The notes: generated by a model not told the origin, from the letters alone. 64,000 nucleotides of DNA from Gordonia amarae NBRC 15530 (GCF_000241345.1 NZ_BAED01000006.1:53018-117017), one strand, 5' to 3'; counted from the first letter of the stretch, positions 19,706 through 29,017 are shown. Program-made: numbers and translations.

Positions 19706-22036
19706 CTATACGCCCGAATCGGACGTCGCGACAGGGCCGTCATTCACTTGATCGGCCTGGTCGGGGTTGTTCGCCTCGGGGTTGTTGGCACTGTCGAGGA
19801 TGCCCTGGAGGTACTCCACGGGCAGCAGGCCGCCGGAGAAGTCGACGAGACGGCCGATCGGCACCGACGACATCATCTTGACCATGTCGACGCCCAGTGC
19901 CGCACCGGAGTGATCCTCACCGTCCTGTTCGGGGCCACCGGTGACCCCGAACATGGCGTCGGTGATCGGTCTGATGCCCTCGGCCGCACCGGGGTCGGCC
20001 ATCACCTCGCCGATGCTGGACTGCAGGGTCAGCGGAATCCGCACCACGTCACCGGTGACATCGACGGTGGAGGTGAGCCGGATGTCGCGGCTCGACGCAC
20101 CGACATGCACGGTATACGAACCCGATTCGACCACGTACCGGTGAACCCTGGTGTCCCAGTAGGCGATATCGTCGCGCGGGATGAACACCGACACCGGCAC
20201 CGACTCGCCCGCGGCCACCCCGACATTCGCGAAACCCTTGAGTTCGCGCGGCGGGCGGGTCACCGCGGAGTCGTCGGCGGACAGGTACACCTGCACGATC
20301 TCGCGGCCGTCGCGGGTGCCTGTGTTGGTGAGCCGCAACGTGATCCGGATTCCATCCGGTTCGGCGTCGACCGTCAGGCCGTCGTAGTCGAAGGTGGTGT
20401 ACGACAGTCCGTGCCCGAACGGGTAGGTCACGTCGAGGGCGCGGGCGTCGTACCAGCGGTATCCGATGAACAGTCCTTCGCCGTAGGTGACGTGGCCGTG
20501 CTCGCCGGGGAAGTTGAGGTAGGTGGGCGTGTCCTCGATGCGGCGGGGCAGGGTCTCGGTGAGTCGCCCGGACGGGTTGATAGCGCCGAACAGAACGTCG
20601 GCCAGGCCCGAGCCGAGCGCCTGGCCGCCGAGGGCGGCATCGATGACCGCGGGTGCGTCGATCACCGAGACCTGCAGCGCCCCACCGTGGCAGAGCACGA
20701 CGACGGTGCGCGGATTGGCCGTGAGAACCCGTACCGCGAGCGCGATCTGGTCGGCGGGCAGGTCGATGGTGGTGCGGTCGAAGCCTTCCGATTCCTGTCC
20801 TTCGGCCAGACCGAGGAACAGCACCACGGTATCGGCGGCCCCGGCCACCGCGATCGCCTCGTCGGCGAGCAGAGGCGCGGCGTCGGGACCGGTGCTGTAG
20901 CCGGGGGCGAACGGGGTGTCGCGGCCGGTGACCGAGCGGATCGCGTCGAGTGGGGCGTCGACGCGGGTGGCGTTGACGTGCGAGGATCCACCGCCCTGGT
21001 AGCGCGGCTGCGCGGCGAGTGCGCCGATGACGGCGATGTCGGCGTCCGGCCGGAGCGGGAGCAGGTCGTCGTCATTGCGCAGCAACACGACGGCCTGGGC
21101 CGCGATCTCGCGGGCCAGTCGGTGATGGGCGTCGAGATCGACGGCGCCGGAACCGGGTACGGCCGCGGCGGCCTCGCGGGCCTTGACGGCCAGCTCGATC
21201 ACCCGGCCGGCCGAAGCGAGCAGATCGCCGGCATGCAGCGTTCCGTCGGCGACGGCCGCGGCGACTTTCGCATCACCGTCCTCGCCGCCGAACGGCATCG
21301 TGAGATCGAGGCCCGCCGCGACGGCGGTCACCCGGTCGGCGACGGCACCCCAGTCGCTGACCACCAGCCCGCCGAAGCCCCACTGGTCGCGCAGGATGGT
21401 GGTGAGCAGTTCGCGGTTCTCGAACGCGTACACCCCGTTGATCTTGTTGTACGAGCACATCACGGTCCACGGCTGCGCGGTGCGCACGACGTGGCGGAAG
21501 GCCCGCAGATACAGCTCGTGCAGGGTGCGTTCGTCGATGTCGGCGCTGACCCGCATCCGGTCGGACTCTTGGTTGTTGGCGGCGAAATGCTTGAGCGAGG
21601 TACCCACGCCCCGGCTCTGCACACCGTCGACGAAGGCTGCGGCCATGTGGCCCGTGAGCACCGGATCCTCGGAGAAGTACTCGAAGTTGCGGCCGCCGAG
21701 GGGGGAGCGTTTGAGGTTGATGCCGGGGCCGAGCAGCACCGAGACGTCCTGTGCCCGTGCCTCGTCGGCGATGGCGCTGCCCGCCCGGCGGGCCAGGTCG
21801 GGATTCCACGTCTGGGCCAGCGCCACGGCCGGCGGGAAGCAGGTGGCGGGCATGCTCCCGGAGACGCCGAGGTGGTCGCTGGCGCCTTCCTGCTTGCGGA
21901 GGCCGTGCGGGCCGTCGGTGACCATGATCGACGGGACTCCCGCAACCGCCTTGGTGGTCCAGAAGTCCTGTCCACTGGTCAGCTGGGCCTGCTCTTCGAC
22001 GGTGAGATCGGATGCGTTCGGGGTGTTATCGGGCAC
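19706..22036 (-). CDS. Glycoside hydrolase family 3 (beta-glucosidase-like)
   Basis: A 776-residue GH3 enzyme with the usual architecture: N-terminal TIM barrel (VTDGPHGLR, GRNFEYFSEDPVLTG, KHFAANNQESDR, GGLVVSDWGAVADRV with the nucleophilic Asp), the alpha/beta sandwich domain (YQGGGSSHVNAT, GLAEGQESEGFDR), and a fibronectin III-like domain (YPFGHGLSYTTFDYDG...). No signal peptide is seen, so it is probably cytosolic. Substrate may be a beta-glucoside; the exact sugar is not predictable. The C-terminal 90 residues beyond the Fn3-like part are an extra segment. Confidence 0.92.
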   Translation of the reverse strand: MPDNTPNASDLTVEEQAQLTSGQDFWTTKAVAGVPSIMVTDGPHGLRKQEGASDHLGVSGSMPATCFPPAVALAQTWNPDLARRAGSAIADEARAQDVSVLLGPGINLKRSPLGGRNFEYFSEDPVLTGHMAAAFVDGVQSRGVGTSLKHFAANNQESDRMRVSADIDERTLHELYLRAFRHVVRTAQPWTVMCSYNKINGVYAFENRELLTTILRDQWGFGGLVVSDWGAVADRVTAVAAGLDLTMPFGGEDGDAKVAAAVADGTLHAGDLLASAGRVIELAVKAREAAAAVPGSGAVDLDAHHRLAREIAAQAVVLLRNDDDLLPLRPDADIAVIGALAAQPRYQGGGSSHVNATRVDAPLDAIRSVTGRDTPFAPGYSTGPDAAPLLADEAIAVAGAADTVVLFLGLAEGQESEGFDRTTIDLPADQIALAVRVLTANPRTVVVLCHGGALQVSVIDAPAVIDAALGGQALGSGLADVLFGAINPSGRLTETLPRRIEDTPTYLNFPGEHGHVTYGEGLFIGYRWYDARALDVTYPFGHGLSYTTFDYDGLTVDAEPDGIRITLRLTNTGTRDGREIVQVYLSADDSAVTRPPRELKGFANVGVAAGESVPVSVFIPRDDIAYWDTRVHRYVVESGSYTVHVGASSRDIRLTSTVDVTGDVVRIPLTLQSSIGEVMADPGAAEGIRPITDAMFGVTGGPEQDGEDHSGAALGVDMVKMMSSVPIGRLVDFSGGLLPVEYLQGILDSANNPEANNPDQADQVNDGPVATSDSGV

Positions 22037-22144
22037 GGGTAAGACCGTATCGTGTGGCGTGGCCCCCCGGGTCGGGTTGTGTGGTGCAGGTCACCCGACC
22101 GGCACGCGGTCTGAGGCGTCGGCGCGGGTCCTACAATGGGCGGC

Positions 22145-24034
22145 GTGCCTGGACGAATCCCCGATCGTGACATCGCCGCGGTCCGCGAGCGGACACACAT
22201 CGAGGAGATCGTCGGCGACTATGTGGCACTGCGGCGCTCAGGCGCCGACTCGATGAAGGGGCTGTGCCCGTTCCACGACGAGAAGTCGCCGTCGTTTCAT
22301 GTCCGGCCCAACCGCGGCCTGTTTCATTGCTTCGGCTGCGGGGAGGGCGGCGACGTCTTCTCCTTCCTGCAGAAGCAGGAACACATCACGTTCGTGGAGG
22401 CCGTCGAGCAACTGGCCGACAGGATCGGCTACCGCATCAACTACGAGGGCGGCGGCACCGCCATCGCCGTCAGCCGCGGCACCCGGGCCCGTCTCGTGGC
22501 CGCCAACACCGCCGCGCAGAAGTTCTACGCCGAACAGTTGCAGACCCCGGCCGCGCAGAAGGCCCGCGACTACCTGACCGAACGCGACTTCGATGCGGGC
22601 GCGGCCCGCGACTTCGGGTGCGGGTACGCCCCCGATGGCTGGGACACGATGACCAAAGCGATGTTGTCACAGGGGTTTACGTTCGAAGAGCTGAAAGAGG
22701 CGGGTCTGTCGACCGAGGGTCGCAAGGGTCCGGTTGACCGGTTCCGGCGCCGGCTGCTGTGGCCGATTCGCAATCTCGGCGGCGATGTGATCGGTTTCGG
22801 CGCCCGCAAACTCTTCGACGACGACAATCTCGGCAAGTACATGAACACGCCGGAAACCATGCTGTACAAGAAGTCTCAGGTGCTGTTCGGTCTGGACCAC
22901 GCCAAACGGAACATCGCCAAGGGGCATCAGGTGGTGATCGTCGAGGGCTACACCGATGTGATGGCGATGCATCTTTCCGGCGTGAATACCGCGGTTGCCT
23001 CCTGCGGCACGGCTTTCGGCGAGGAACATCTGGCGCTGATCCGCCGGCTGATGATGGACGACTCGTACTTCCGTGGCGAGGTGATCTACACCTTCGACGG
23101 TGATGATGCGGGAAAGGCTGCCGCGCTCAAAGCCTTTGAAGGTGAACAGAGTATCTCGGGGCAGACCTTCGTCGCCATCGCACCCGACGGGATGGACCCG
23201 TGTGAACTGCGCCAGCGCAGCGGTGACGGTGGCGTGCGGGATCTGATCGCCCGGCGGGTGCCGATGTTCGAGTTCGCGATCAAAGCGCTGCTGTCCGAAC
23301 ATGATCTGGATACGGCCGAGGGGCGGGTCCACGCACTGCGCGACGCCGTGCCGGTGGTCGCCCGGATCAAGGACGTCAGCCTGCGCGACGAGTACGCGCG
23401 CCAGTTGTCGGGCTGGGTGGGCTGGGAGGACGTGGCCCAGGTCCTGCGCCGGGTGCGGCAGGAGAGCACCAAGAACGGCAAGGCGGGCGGGCGTAAGGAT
23501 CAGCGTCCGGCTCGGGGTCGCACTGCCCGGCCCGAGGCCGAGACGATGCCGATGGGGGTCGCACCACGCTCGGACGACCCCCGGCTGTGGCCGCAGCGCG
23601 AGGGTCTCAAGGCGGCGCTGCAGTATCCGGGGATTGCGGGCACCATCTTCGATTCGCTGCCCGAGGACTGTTTCACCGATCCGTCGTACGCGCGGATCCG
23701 GGCGGCGATCGCCGAATCGGGGGGCTGCGCTGCGGGACTGAGCGGGGTGGAGTGGACCGACGCCGTCACCCACCGCGTCGACGACCCGGTGGTGGGTTCA
23801 CTGGTGACAGAACTCGCCGTGGAGTCGATGGCGGTGGACGAGTCGGCGATCCCGCGGTACGTCACCGGCGTGCTCGCCCGGTTGCAGGAGGTGTGGGTGG
23901 GCGCGCAGATCGCCGACATCAAGTCGCGCCTGCGCCGGATGTCACCGGGGGACGACCCCGACGGCTACAACGCGGTGTTCGGTGATCTCGTCGCGCTCGA
24001 GTCGTACCGGCGCAGTCTGCTCGAAGGGGACTGA
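22145..24034 (+). CDS. dnaG: DNA primase
   Basis: A 629-residue primase. The N-terminal CHC2 zinc-binding domain has CPFHDEKSPSFHVRPNRGLFHCFGCGEGGD (about residues 40-70). The TOPRIM core has VIVEGYTDVMAMH (about 262-274) and YTFDGDDAGKAAALKAF (about 315-331). The C-terminal part interacts with DnaB. GTG 22145 gives the family N-terminus VPGRIPDRDIAAVRERT. It lies at the end of a divergent pair with the GH3 gene. Confidence 0.97.
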   Translation: MPGRIPDRDIAAVRERTHIEEIVGDYVALRRSGADSMKGLCPFHDEKSPSFHVRPNRGLFHCFGCGEGGDVFSFLQKQEHITFVEAVEQLADRIGYRINYEGGGTAIAVSRGTRARLVAANTAAQKFYAEQLQTPAAQKARDYLTERDFDAGAARDFGCGYAPDGWDTMTKAMLSQGFTFEELKEAGLSTEGRKGPVDRFRRRLLWPIRNLGGDVIGFGARKLFDDDNLGKYMNTPETMLYKKSQVLFGLDHAKRNIAKGHQVVIVEGYTDVMAMHLSGVNTAVASCGTAFGEEHLALIRRLMMDDSYFRGEVIYTFDGDDAGKAAALKAFEGEQSISGQTFVAIAPDGMDPCELRQRSGDGGVRDLIARRVPMFEFAIKALLSEHDLDTAEGRVHALRDAVPVVARIKDVSLRDEYARQLSGWVGWEDVAQVLRRVRQESTKNGKAGGRKDQRPARGRTARPEAETMPMGVAPRSDDPRLWPQREGLKAALQYPGIAGTIFDSLPEDCFTDPSYARIRAAIAESGGCAAGLSGVEWTDAVTHRVDDPVVGSLVTELAVESMAVDESAIPRYVTGVLARLQEVWVGAQIADIKSRLRRMSPGDDPDGYNAVFGDLVALESYRRSLLEGD

Positions 24035-24035
24035 G

Positions 24036-24074
24036 CCGCCGGCGACCGCGCGCTGTGCTCGTGGTCGCCGGCGG
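24036..24074. terminator. Terminator hairpin between dnaG and the secreted-protein gene
   Basis: A perfect 12-bp stem (CCGCCGGCGACC at 24036-24047 with 24063-24074) right after the dnaG stop and just before the end of the convergent gene. It has no T-run and probably serves both strands. Confidence 0.6.
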
Positions 24075-24081
24075 GCTGAGA

Positions 24082-24531
24082 TCAGAACGCCCGGAAGCTG
24101 ACCGGGGTCTTGGTGTCCTGGGTGCGGTCGGGCACACCGTGCGCCGACAGCGTGCGGATCGAGCAGCGGTTGACCTTGCAGTTGATCTTGCCGGACACCG
24201 CCTTCACCTTGATCCGGGTGGTGAACTTGCCGCCGCGGATCTCGTTGGGCTTGAGCCACTTGGTCTCGCCGAACGAGTTCTGCTTGGTGGGGCCGTACTT
24301 GTTGTCCTGGGCCAGGCCGACATAGATGCCGAAGTTCTTGCCCGAGAAGCCCTTGCCGCTGACGGTGAGCCACTCGCCGTTCGGGTTGAGGTTGCTCGTC
24401 TTGGACACCGAGACCGTAGGGCGCGGAGCGGCGTCGGCCGCCGAGTCGACGGCGACGAGTCCGCCGAGTGCGATGCCGGTGGCGAGGACGGCTGTCGCGG
24501 CCCGGCGAGCAGGTGTGAACGAAGTGTGCAT
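24082..24531 (-). CDS. Secreted protein with neocarzinostatin/IPT-like beta domain
   Basis: A 149-residue exported protein. The start is a signal peptide with a basic n-region (MHTSFTPARRAATAVLATG) and cleavage near ADAAP. The mature part opens with PTVSVSKTSNLNPNGEWLTVSGKGF, a pattern seen in neocarzinostatin-like or Ig-like secreted domains of actinobacteria. Two cysteines in INCKVNRCSIRT could form a disulfide. No enzyme motif is recognised. The ATG at 24531 is chosen to give the signal peptide. Confidence 0.75.
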   Translation of the reverse strand: MHTSFTPARRAATAVLATGIALGGLVAVDSAADAAPRPTVSVSKTSNLNPNGEWLTVSGKGFSGKNFGIYVGLAQDNKYGPTKQNSFGETKWLKPNEIRGGKFTTRIKVKAVSGKINCKVNRCSIRTLSAHGVPDRTQDTKTPVSFRAF

Positions 24532-24690
24532 GAAGCGAAGGCTACGCTTACCGATTCGGCGAATTCCAGCCTGTTGACGGAACTCACAGGCCGGGTGCCG
24601 GACTTGTCGGAGTTGTGTGCGACGCTCGTCCGCCCTCCCGGACACGGTGCCGGCCGGGGCCTCGTGACCCAGGATTTGTTGTCGAGGTGA

Positions 24691-27054
24691 TCAGCGCCGC
24701 GCCGCCTCCAGCAGGAGTCGCTGTTCCGCGCGGGCTATCGCCAGGCGGGCGGCCGGGGCGGCGTCGGGGTTCACCGAGACCGACGTGATGCCGAGTTCGA
24801 CGAGCCGTTCGGCGAACGCCGGGTCGGTCGACGGGGCCTGCCCGCACAGCGAGGTGGTGATGCCCAGTCGGCGCCCGGTGGAGATGATCTGGCCGATCGC
24901 GTCCATGACTGCCGGATCGGCGGTGTCGAAGGCGTCGGCGCAGATCTCCGAGTCCCGGTCCACGCCCAGGATCAGCTGGGTCAGGTCGTTGCTGCCGATG
25001 GACACGCCGTCGATGCCCATGCCCACGTACTCGGGCAGCCAGTGCACCACCGACGGCACCTCGGCCATCACCCAGCGCCGCAGGCCGCGCTGCCGGCCCA
25101 AGGGGCTGTCGTCGATCAGCGAAAGGCAGCGTTCGAGTTCCCATTTGGTGCGGACGAAGGGGGTCATCAGGCCCAGCTCGGGGCACTGTTCCCGGACCCG
25201 GGCCAGCGCCCGCAGTTCGAGGTTGAACAGTGCGGGATCGGTGACATAGCGCAGGCAGCCGCGGAAGCCGATCATCGGATTGTGTTCGGCCGGCTCGTAG
25301 CCGTCGCCGCCGATCAGCGATCGGTACTCGTTGCTGCGTAAGTCGCTGGTGCGGTAGATGACCGGGCGTGGGGCGAATGCCGTGGCGATCCGGCCGACTG
25401 ACTCGGCGAGGGCATCGACGAGGGTGTCGCCCTCGCCCCTGGCGATCAGATCATGCGGATGACGGCCGCCGAGCGATTCGGTGAGGATGAACTCGGCACG
25501 CAGCAATCCGACGCCGTCGACATCCTGTGCCGCAACGGACTCCGCGGTGTCGGGCATGGCGAGATTCACGTATACCTTCGTCCCGGTGATGGGCGCCGCG
25601 GGGGTTGCCGCTTCGGTGACGGTGACCCGTGAGGTGGGTGCCGGCTTCGTCACGTCGCCGGAACGCACCAGGCCGTGCGCGCCGTCGACGGTGACCATCG
25701 ATCCGTCATCGAGATCTGTTGTGGCGCTACGAGTGCCGACGATGCACGGGATGCGCAGTTCGCGGGCGACAATCGCGGCGTGACAGGTCATGCCGCCGGC
25801 GTCGGTGACGATGGCGGCCGCCCGCCGCAACGTGGGCAGCCAGTCGGGATTGGTCATCGGCGCCACCAGGATCTCGCCGTCGGCGAGGTCGCTGCCCTCG
25901 GATGGATCATGCAGTACATGCACCCTGCCGGCCACGGTGCCCGGCGCCGCCGACATACCGCGGACGAGGACCGTTCCGTCGGGGGTCGCGGAGTCGTTCA
26001 GGGCGGTGATCGGGCGGGTCTGCAACAGCCACACGTCGTCGGCCGTGTCGACCGCCCATTCGAGGTCTTGCGGACTGCCGTAGTGGTTCTCGACGTCGAC
26101 GGCCAGGTGCGCGACCTTACGTAACTCCGCGGAGTCGAGCACCTGGCGGTCAGCGAGTTCAGGTGGCAGATCTTCGCGGCGATCGGTGCTGTCGTTGCCG
26201 CGAACGAGCCGGAAGTCCTGGTGACCGACGTGGGTGGACAACTCGGTCAGACCGTCCTTGGCGACGATGTAGGTGTCCGGCTGCACCAACCCGGACACCA
26301 CCACCTCGCCGAGGCCGAGGGCGCCCTCGATGGCGAGCTTGTCGTGGTCGCCACTGCTGGGATCGGCGGTGAAGGCGACGCCCGCCTGCTGTGACTGAAC
26401 CATTTTCTGCACGACGACCGCCATCGCGGGTTCGTCGGAGAAACCGCGGCCCGCGCGGTAGGAGACGACGCGCGGCCCGAACAGCGACATCCAGCACTGC
26501 ACCACGGCGCCGATGACGGCGTCGGGGCCGACGACATTGGTCAGGGTTCGGTTCATTCCGGCGAACGATGCGTCCTTGCCGTCCTCACCTGCGGCCGACG
26601 AGCGGATCGCAACCGGTGTGTCGTCACCGAGGTCGTGATAGGCGGCGACGACCTGCTCACGCACATCGGGTGCCACCCCCGCCTGGGCGACGATGTCCTG
26701 CAGTTGCGCGCAGAGTTGCCGCAGCCGCTTCTCGTCGGTGGCCGCGCCGAGCGCGGTGGTGTGTAGTGCGGCAAGCCTGCGGTCGACACCTGCCGCGGCC
26801 ATCGAATGCCGATAGCACTCGGTGAGCAGGACGAAGCCCGGCGGCACGGGGAGTCCCGCGGCGGTAACCTCACCGAGGTTGGCGCCCTTGCCGCCTGCGT
26901 CGTCGGCGTCGGCGAGGGTCAGGTCGGAGAAGCGGCGAACCAGTCCCGACCCCGGCCGTGAGGTCCCTGAGCGTGATGTTCCCGCGGTCGATGTCCCCGC
27001 GGTTGATGTCCCCGCGGTTGATGTCCCATTGACTGGTGTCCCGGCGAGTGTCAT
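24691..27054 (-). CDS. ppsA: Phosphoenolpyruvate synthase
   Basis: A 787-residue PEP synthase (pyruvate, water dikinase) that converts pyruvate, ATP and water to PEP, AMP and phosphate. Domains in order: ATP-grasp nucleotide-binding domain (LADADDAGGKGANLGEV, VAIRSSAAGEDGKDASFAGMN), phosphohistidine swivel domain with GGMTCHAAIVARELRIPCIVG, and PEP-binding barrel (LLRAEFIL, IYRTSDLRSNEYRSLIGGD, ELGLMTPFVRT, GSNDLTQLILGVDRD, SLCGQAPS). The N-terminal 30 residues are repeats of GTSTA encoded by a 15-bp tandem repeat. ATG 27054 has GGAGGAGG just upstream. Confidence 0.95.
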   Translation of the reverse strand: MTLAGTPVNGTSTAGTSTAGTSTAGTSRSGTSRPGSGLVRRFSDLTLADADDAGGKGANLGEVTAAGLPVPPGFVLLTECYRHSMAAAGVDRRLAALHTTALGAATDEKRLRQLCAQLQDIVAQAGVAPDVREQVVAAYHDLGDDTPVAIRSSAAGEDGKDASFAGMNRTLTNVVGPDAVIGAVVQCWMSLFGPRVVSYRAGRGFSDEPAMAVVVQKMVQSQQAGVAFTADPSSGDHDKLAIEGALGLGEVVVSGLVQPDTYIVAKDGLTELSTHVGHQDFRLVRGNDSTDRREDLPPELADRQVLDSAELRKVAHLAVDVENHYGSPQDLEWAVDTADDVWLLQTRPITALNDSATPDGTVLVRGMSAAPGTVAGRVHVLHDPSEGSDLADGEILVAPMTNPDWLPTLRRAAAIVTDAGGMTCHAAIVARELRIPCIVGTRSATTDLDDGSMVTVDGAHGLVRSGDVTKPAPTSRVTVTEAATPAAPITGTKVYVNLAMPDTAESVAAQDVDGVGLLRAEFILTESLGGRHPHDLIARGEGDTLVDALAESVGRIATAFAPRPVIYRTSDLRSNEYRSLIGGDGYEPAEHNPMIGFRGCLRYVTDPALFNLELRALARVREQCPELGLMTPFVRTKWELERCLSLIDDSPLGRQRGLRRWVMAEVPSVVHWLPEYVGMGIDGVSIGSNDLTQLILGVDRDSEICADAFDTADPAVMDAIGQIISTGRRLGITTSLCGQAPSTDPAFAERLVELGITSVSVNPDAAPAARLAIARAEQRLLLEAARR
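26975..27030. repeat. 15-bp tandem repeat within ppsA
   Basis: Three near-perfect copies of GATGTCCCCGCGGTT plus a partial copy encode the repeating GTSTA segment of the PEP synthase N-terminus. The unit is a multiple of three, so copy-number change keeps the frame. Confidence 0.85.
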
Positions 27055-27277
27055 GTTGCCTCCTCCGATCGACTGTTGCGCATCTGGACGTCGACCCTCG
27101 TAAGGTCGGGCTGGTCTCATCGTGCGCCGTCCGGTGGTCGGCATATGCGCTCGCGGGCGATTCGTGACCTCTGGCCGTGGCGACGCCCGCCGAAGGTCCT
27201 CAAGGATCAACGGCGTCCGCCACTGGACCGCGGCACCCGCCTGCGGGGAGGCTGGAGCGGGGAGTTCTCGGCGGCTG

Positions 27278-27445
27278 TCAGGCCGCCCGCGACGACCGGA
27301 TACCCGGCCGCAGTTCCTCCGGGAACATCGGCCGGTGCGGGTCGTCGGAGTTGTACACGCAACCCCCGGCGTAGGTGTGCTGTCCGGTGCACTGATCGGG
27401 TGTCGGGCGGACTTTCCCCCAGATGTAGTTGATCGTTCCGGTCAT
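27278..27445 (-). CDS. Small hypothetical protein
   Basis: A 55-residue reading frame beginning MTGTINYIWGKVRPTPDQCT with a GGAGGGAGA site eight bases before the ATG. Two cysteines (DQCTGQHTYAGGCVYNS) are 12 apart. The good ribosome site and codon pattern suggest it is real, but nothing in it is recognised. Confidence 0.5.
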   Translation of the reverse strand: MTGTINYIWGKVRPTPDQCTGQHTYAGGCVYNSDDPHRPMFPEELRPGIRSSRAA

Positions 27446-27672
27446 GCTGTCTCCCTCCAGAACCGGCCGCCCGGGCTGGGGCGTCAACCAGTGCTGTCAG
27501 TGTGCGGCGCATACCGTCTACGCGCAGTTCACGAAGGACGACATCACGCACGGGCGGTCGGAGAGAGCAGGGTCACAAGGTTCGATCCGGCGGGTTCCCG
27601 GCCTGGTGGACGGTCGGGCGGGGGAGTGGGTGCGGGGCCGGTGGCGTGGTGTCCGGTACTGTGTCGATGCCT

Positions 27673-27746
27673 GGGGAGTTAGCTCAGTTGGTTAGAGCCG
27701 TCGACTCATAATCGATTGGTCGCGGGTTCAAGCCCCGCACTCCCCA
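27673..27746 (+). tRNA. tRNA with CAT anticodon (elongator Met or Ile2)
   Basis: Cloverleaf with acceptor GGGGAGT/ACTCCCC, anticodon stem GTCGA/TCGAT, loop CTCATAA with anticodon CAT at 27707-27709, T-loop GTTCAAG, discriminator A and an encoded CCA at 27747-27749. The TTGGTCGC...GGTTCAAG part resembles bacterial Ile2 tRNA, whose CAT is modified to lysidine, but elongator Met cannot be excluded by eye. The gene is not an initiator type. Confidence 0.9.
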
Positions 27747-27991
27747 CCATGACGCGCCCGCCCCGGTGGTTGAGGTGTGAGGCTGCGAGCCTCGAAACCC
27801 GGTGAGCTGACAATGTGGGCTCCCCGGGCTTCGGGGCTCGTCGGCTGCCGGTGCCGTACCCCGGTCGGGCGTTGCGGTTGAAAATCAACTCTGAACAGGC
27901 GTTTTGTTGTCTGGATCATCCATAGGCTAGAGTCATCTCTCGGTTCGGGTGACACCGGCGAGCGCCGGAGCTACACGGATCGACAACACAA

Positions 27992-28064
27992 TCCCCCATA
28001 GCTCAATTGGCAGAGCATTCGACTGTTAATCGAACGGTTACTGGTTCGAGTCCAGTTGGGGGAG
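27992..28064 (+). tRNA. tRNA-Asn (GTT), integration target of the mobile element
   Basis: Acceptor TCCCCCA/TGGGGGA, D stem GCTC/GAGC, anticodon stem TTCGA/TCGAA with loop CTGTTAA and anticodon GTT at 28025-28027, T stem ACTGG/CCAGT, discriminator G. The last 25 bases are part of the attL core, and the same sequence recurs at 58707, so the gene was restored on integration. About 240 bp of intergenic DNA separate it from the previous tRNA. Confidence 0.97.
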
Positions 28065-28066
28065 CA
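28040..28066 (+). other. attL core (27-bp direct repeat)
   Basis: The sequence from the T stem of tRNA-Asn to the CA after the discriminator base is repeated exactly at 58707-58733. The flanking bases on each side differ, so the crossover lies inside these 27 bp. Confidence 0.95.
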
Positions 28067-28070
28067 AGAC

Positions 28071-28095
28071 AAACCCGCTGGTGACGGCGGGTTTT
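28071..28095 (+). terminator. Element-supplied terminator downstream of tRNA-Asn
   Basis: AAACCCGC at 28071-28078 pairs with GCGGGTTT at 28087-28094, followed by T residues. Since it lies inside attL, it replaces the original tRNA terminator, now displaced to 58736-58765. Confidence 0.75.
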
Positions 28096-28114
28096 CTGCT
28101 TTCTGGGGCGACTT

Positions 28115-28146
28115 GCGGTACCGACCGCGGTACTCCTGCGGTACTC
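28115..28146. promoter_or_regulatory. Probable left arm-type integrase sites
   Basis: GCGGTACTC occurs at 28127-28135 and 28138-28146, with a variant GCGGTACCG at 28115-28123, spaced 11-12 bp. The same pair with 11-bp spacing is found near attR at 58597-58616. Arm-type binding sites of a tyrosine integrase would look like this. Confidence 0.55.
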
Positions 28147-28412
28147 GGAAGACACCGAAAGTTGCGGATTCTCGGTATAGTGGAAGAGTCCTGATGATGC
28201 GCACGCATCGGCCGCGACCATCCTTCGCGGCCGGAGGGACTGCCTGGACCGCGGTGTGGATTGCGCGGTTGGCGGCCTTCGGCCGTCACGGACCGGTGCG
28301 ACGGAGCCGGCCCGCTACACGTGGCCAGAAGGCGAGCGTCGCCGGGCCGGGGCACCGATTGGCCCCGGTAGCACCTCGATCAGCGAGTCGAGGTTGTTAC
28401 CGGAGTCGTCCG

Positions 28413-28607
28413 ATGCAACCCATTTCCAACACCGATGATCTGCGCGTGTTCCGCAAGAGCGAAGTCGCCGAGCGGCTGGCCATCAGCGAGGACACCGTCG
28501 ACCGGCTCATCGCCGCTGGCGACCTGCAGACGCTGCGCCCGCGCAAGCGCGGCGTCGTCGTCCAGGTCCCGGCGGCCTCGTTGAGGGCGTACATCTACGG
28601 CGAGTGA
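28413..28607 (+). CDS. Excisionase-like small HTH protein
   Basis: A 64-residue protein (MQPISNTDDLRVFRKSEVAE...) with a MerR/excisionase-type helix-turn-helix: FRKSEVAERLAISEDTVDRLIAAGDLQTLRPRKRG, then a short wing and AASLRAYIYG. Proteins of this size and fold are recombination directionality factors or small regulators. Position just inside attL, opposite to the integrase, makes Xis the best guess. A frame runs upstream to 28056 but has no family N-terminus. ATG 28413 has a weak ribosome site (CGGAG about 10 bases upstream). Confidence 0.7.
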   Translation: MQPISNTDDLRVFRKSEVAERLAISEDTVDRLIAAGDLQTLRPRKRGVVVQVPAASLRAYIYGE

Positions 28608-28747
28608 GACTCGGCGAGTGACCACCCCCCGAAGCAAAGGGCCTCGGGGGGTCGCGTCGAGGACACCGTCGACCACCTCGATGGCCGATCTCAACTCCTT
28701 CTGCGGTTGAGGCTGAAGTGATTCGAGTCAATCTCTGTGACGTGTGG

Positions 28748-29017
28748 TGAGACACCTGTGCCACCCCTGAGACAATCGGTGTCTCAGGTATTGCTGCAGG
28801 TAGTTCGGTATTTCTGGGCTACTGAGCCACCTGAGACGCACTTCCCAAGACTTCATACAGAAGTCGATAGATGCCGTCGTTCGATGCGGTCGTCATTTGG
28901 GTTTATAGGGAAAATGCGTCTCAGGTGGCTCAGTAGCGTCGTTTCTGGCCTCTGACCTGCGACGATGAGTGAGACACGAGGTGAGACACCGTTGTCACAC
29001 CGTGTCTCAGTGTCTCG
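28748..29017. repeat. Cluster of TGAGACAC motifs in both orientations
   Basis: Eight matches to TGAGAC(A/G)(C/A) occur at 28748(+), 28768(+), 28779(-), 28832(+), 28916(-), 28970(+), 28982(+) and 29002(-), with a partial copy at 29011. Several form dyads, for example CTGAGACA-ATCGG-TGTCTCAG at 28767-28787. The region has no convincing gene. Iterons of a replication origin or a multi-site operator are the likely explanations. Confidence 0.7.
28818..28937. repeat. 23-bp perfect inverted repeat with 74-base centre
   Basis: 28818-28840 and 28915-28937 are exact reverse complements; each arm includes a TGAGACGC motif. The centre contains an AT-rich tract (GTTTATAGGGAAAAT). It can fold as a long hairpin RNA or cruciform, or be a paired binding site. 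Confidence 0.85.

Noticed and set aside
19385..22042. 885-codon frame opposite to the GH3 gene
   Set aside because: Antisense shadow of an unambiguous glycosidase; no ribosome site or family motif.
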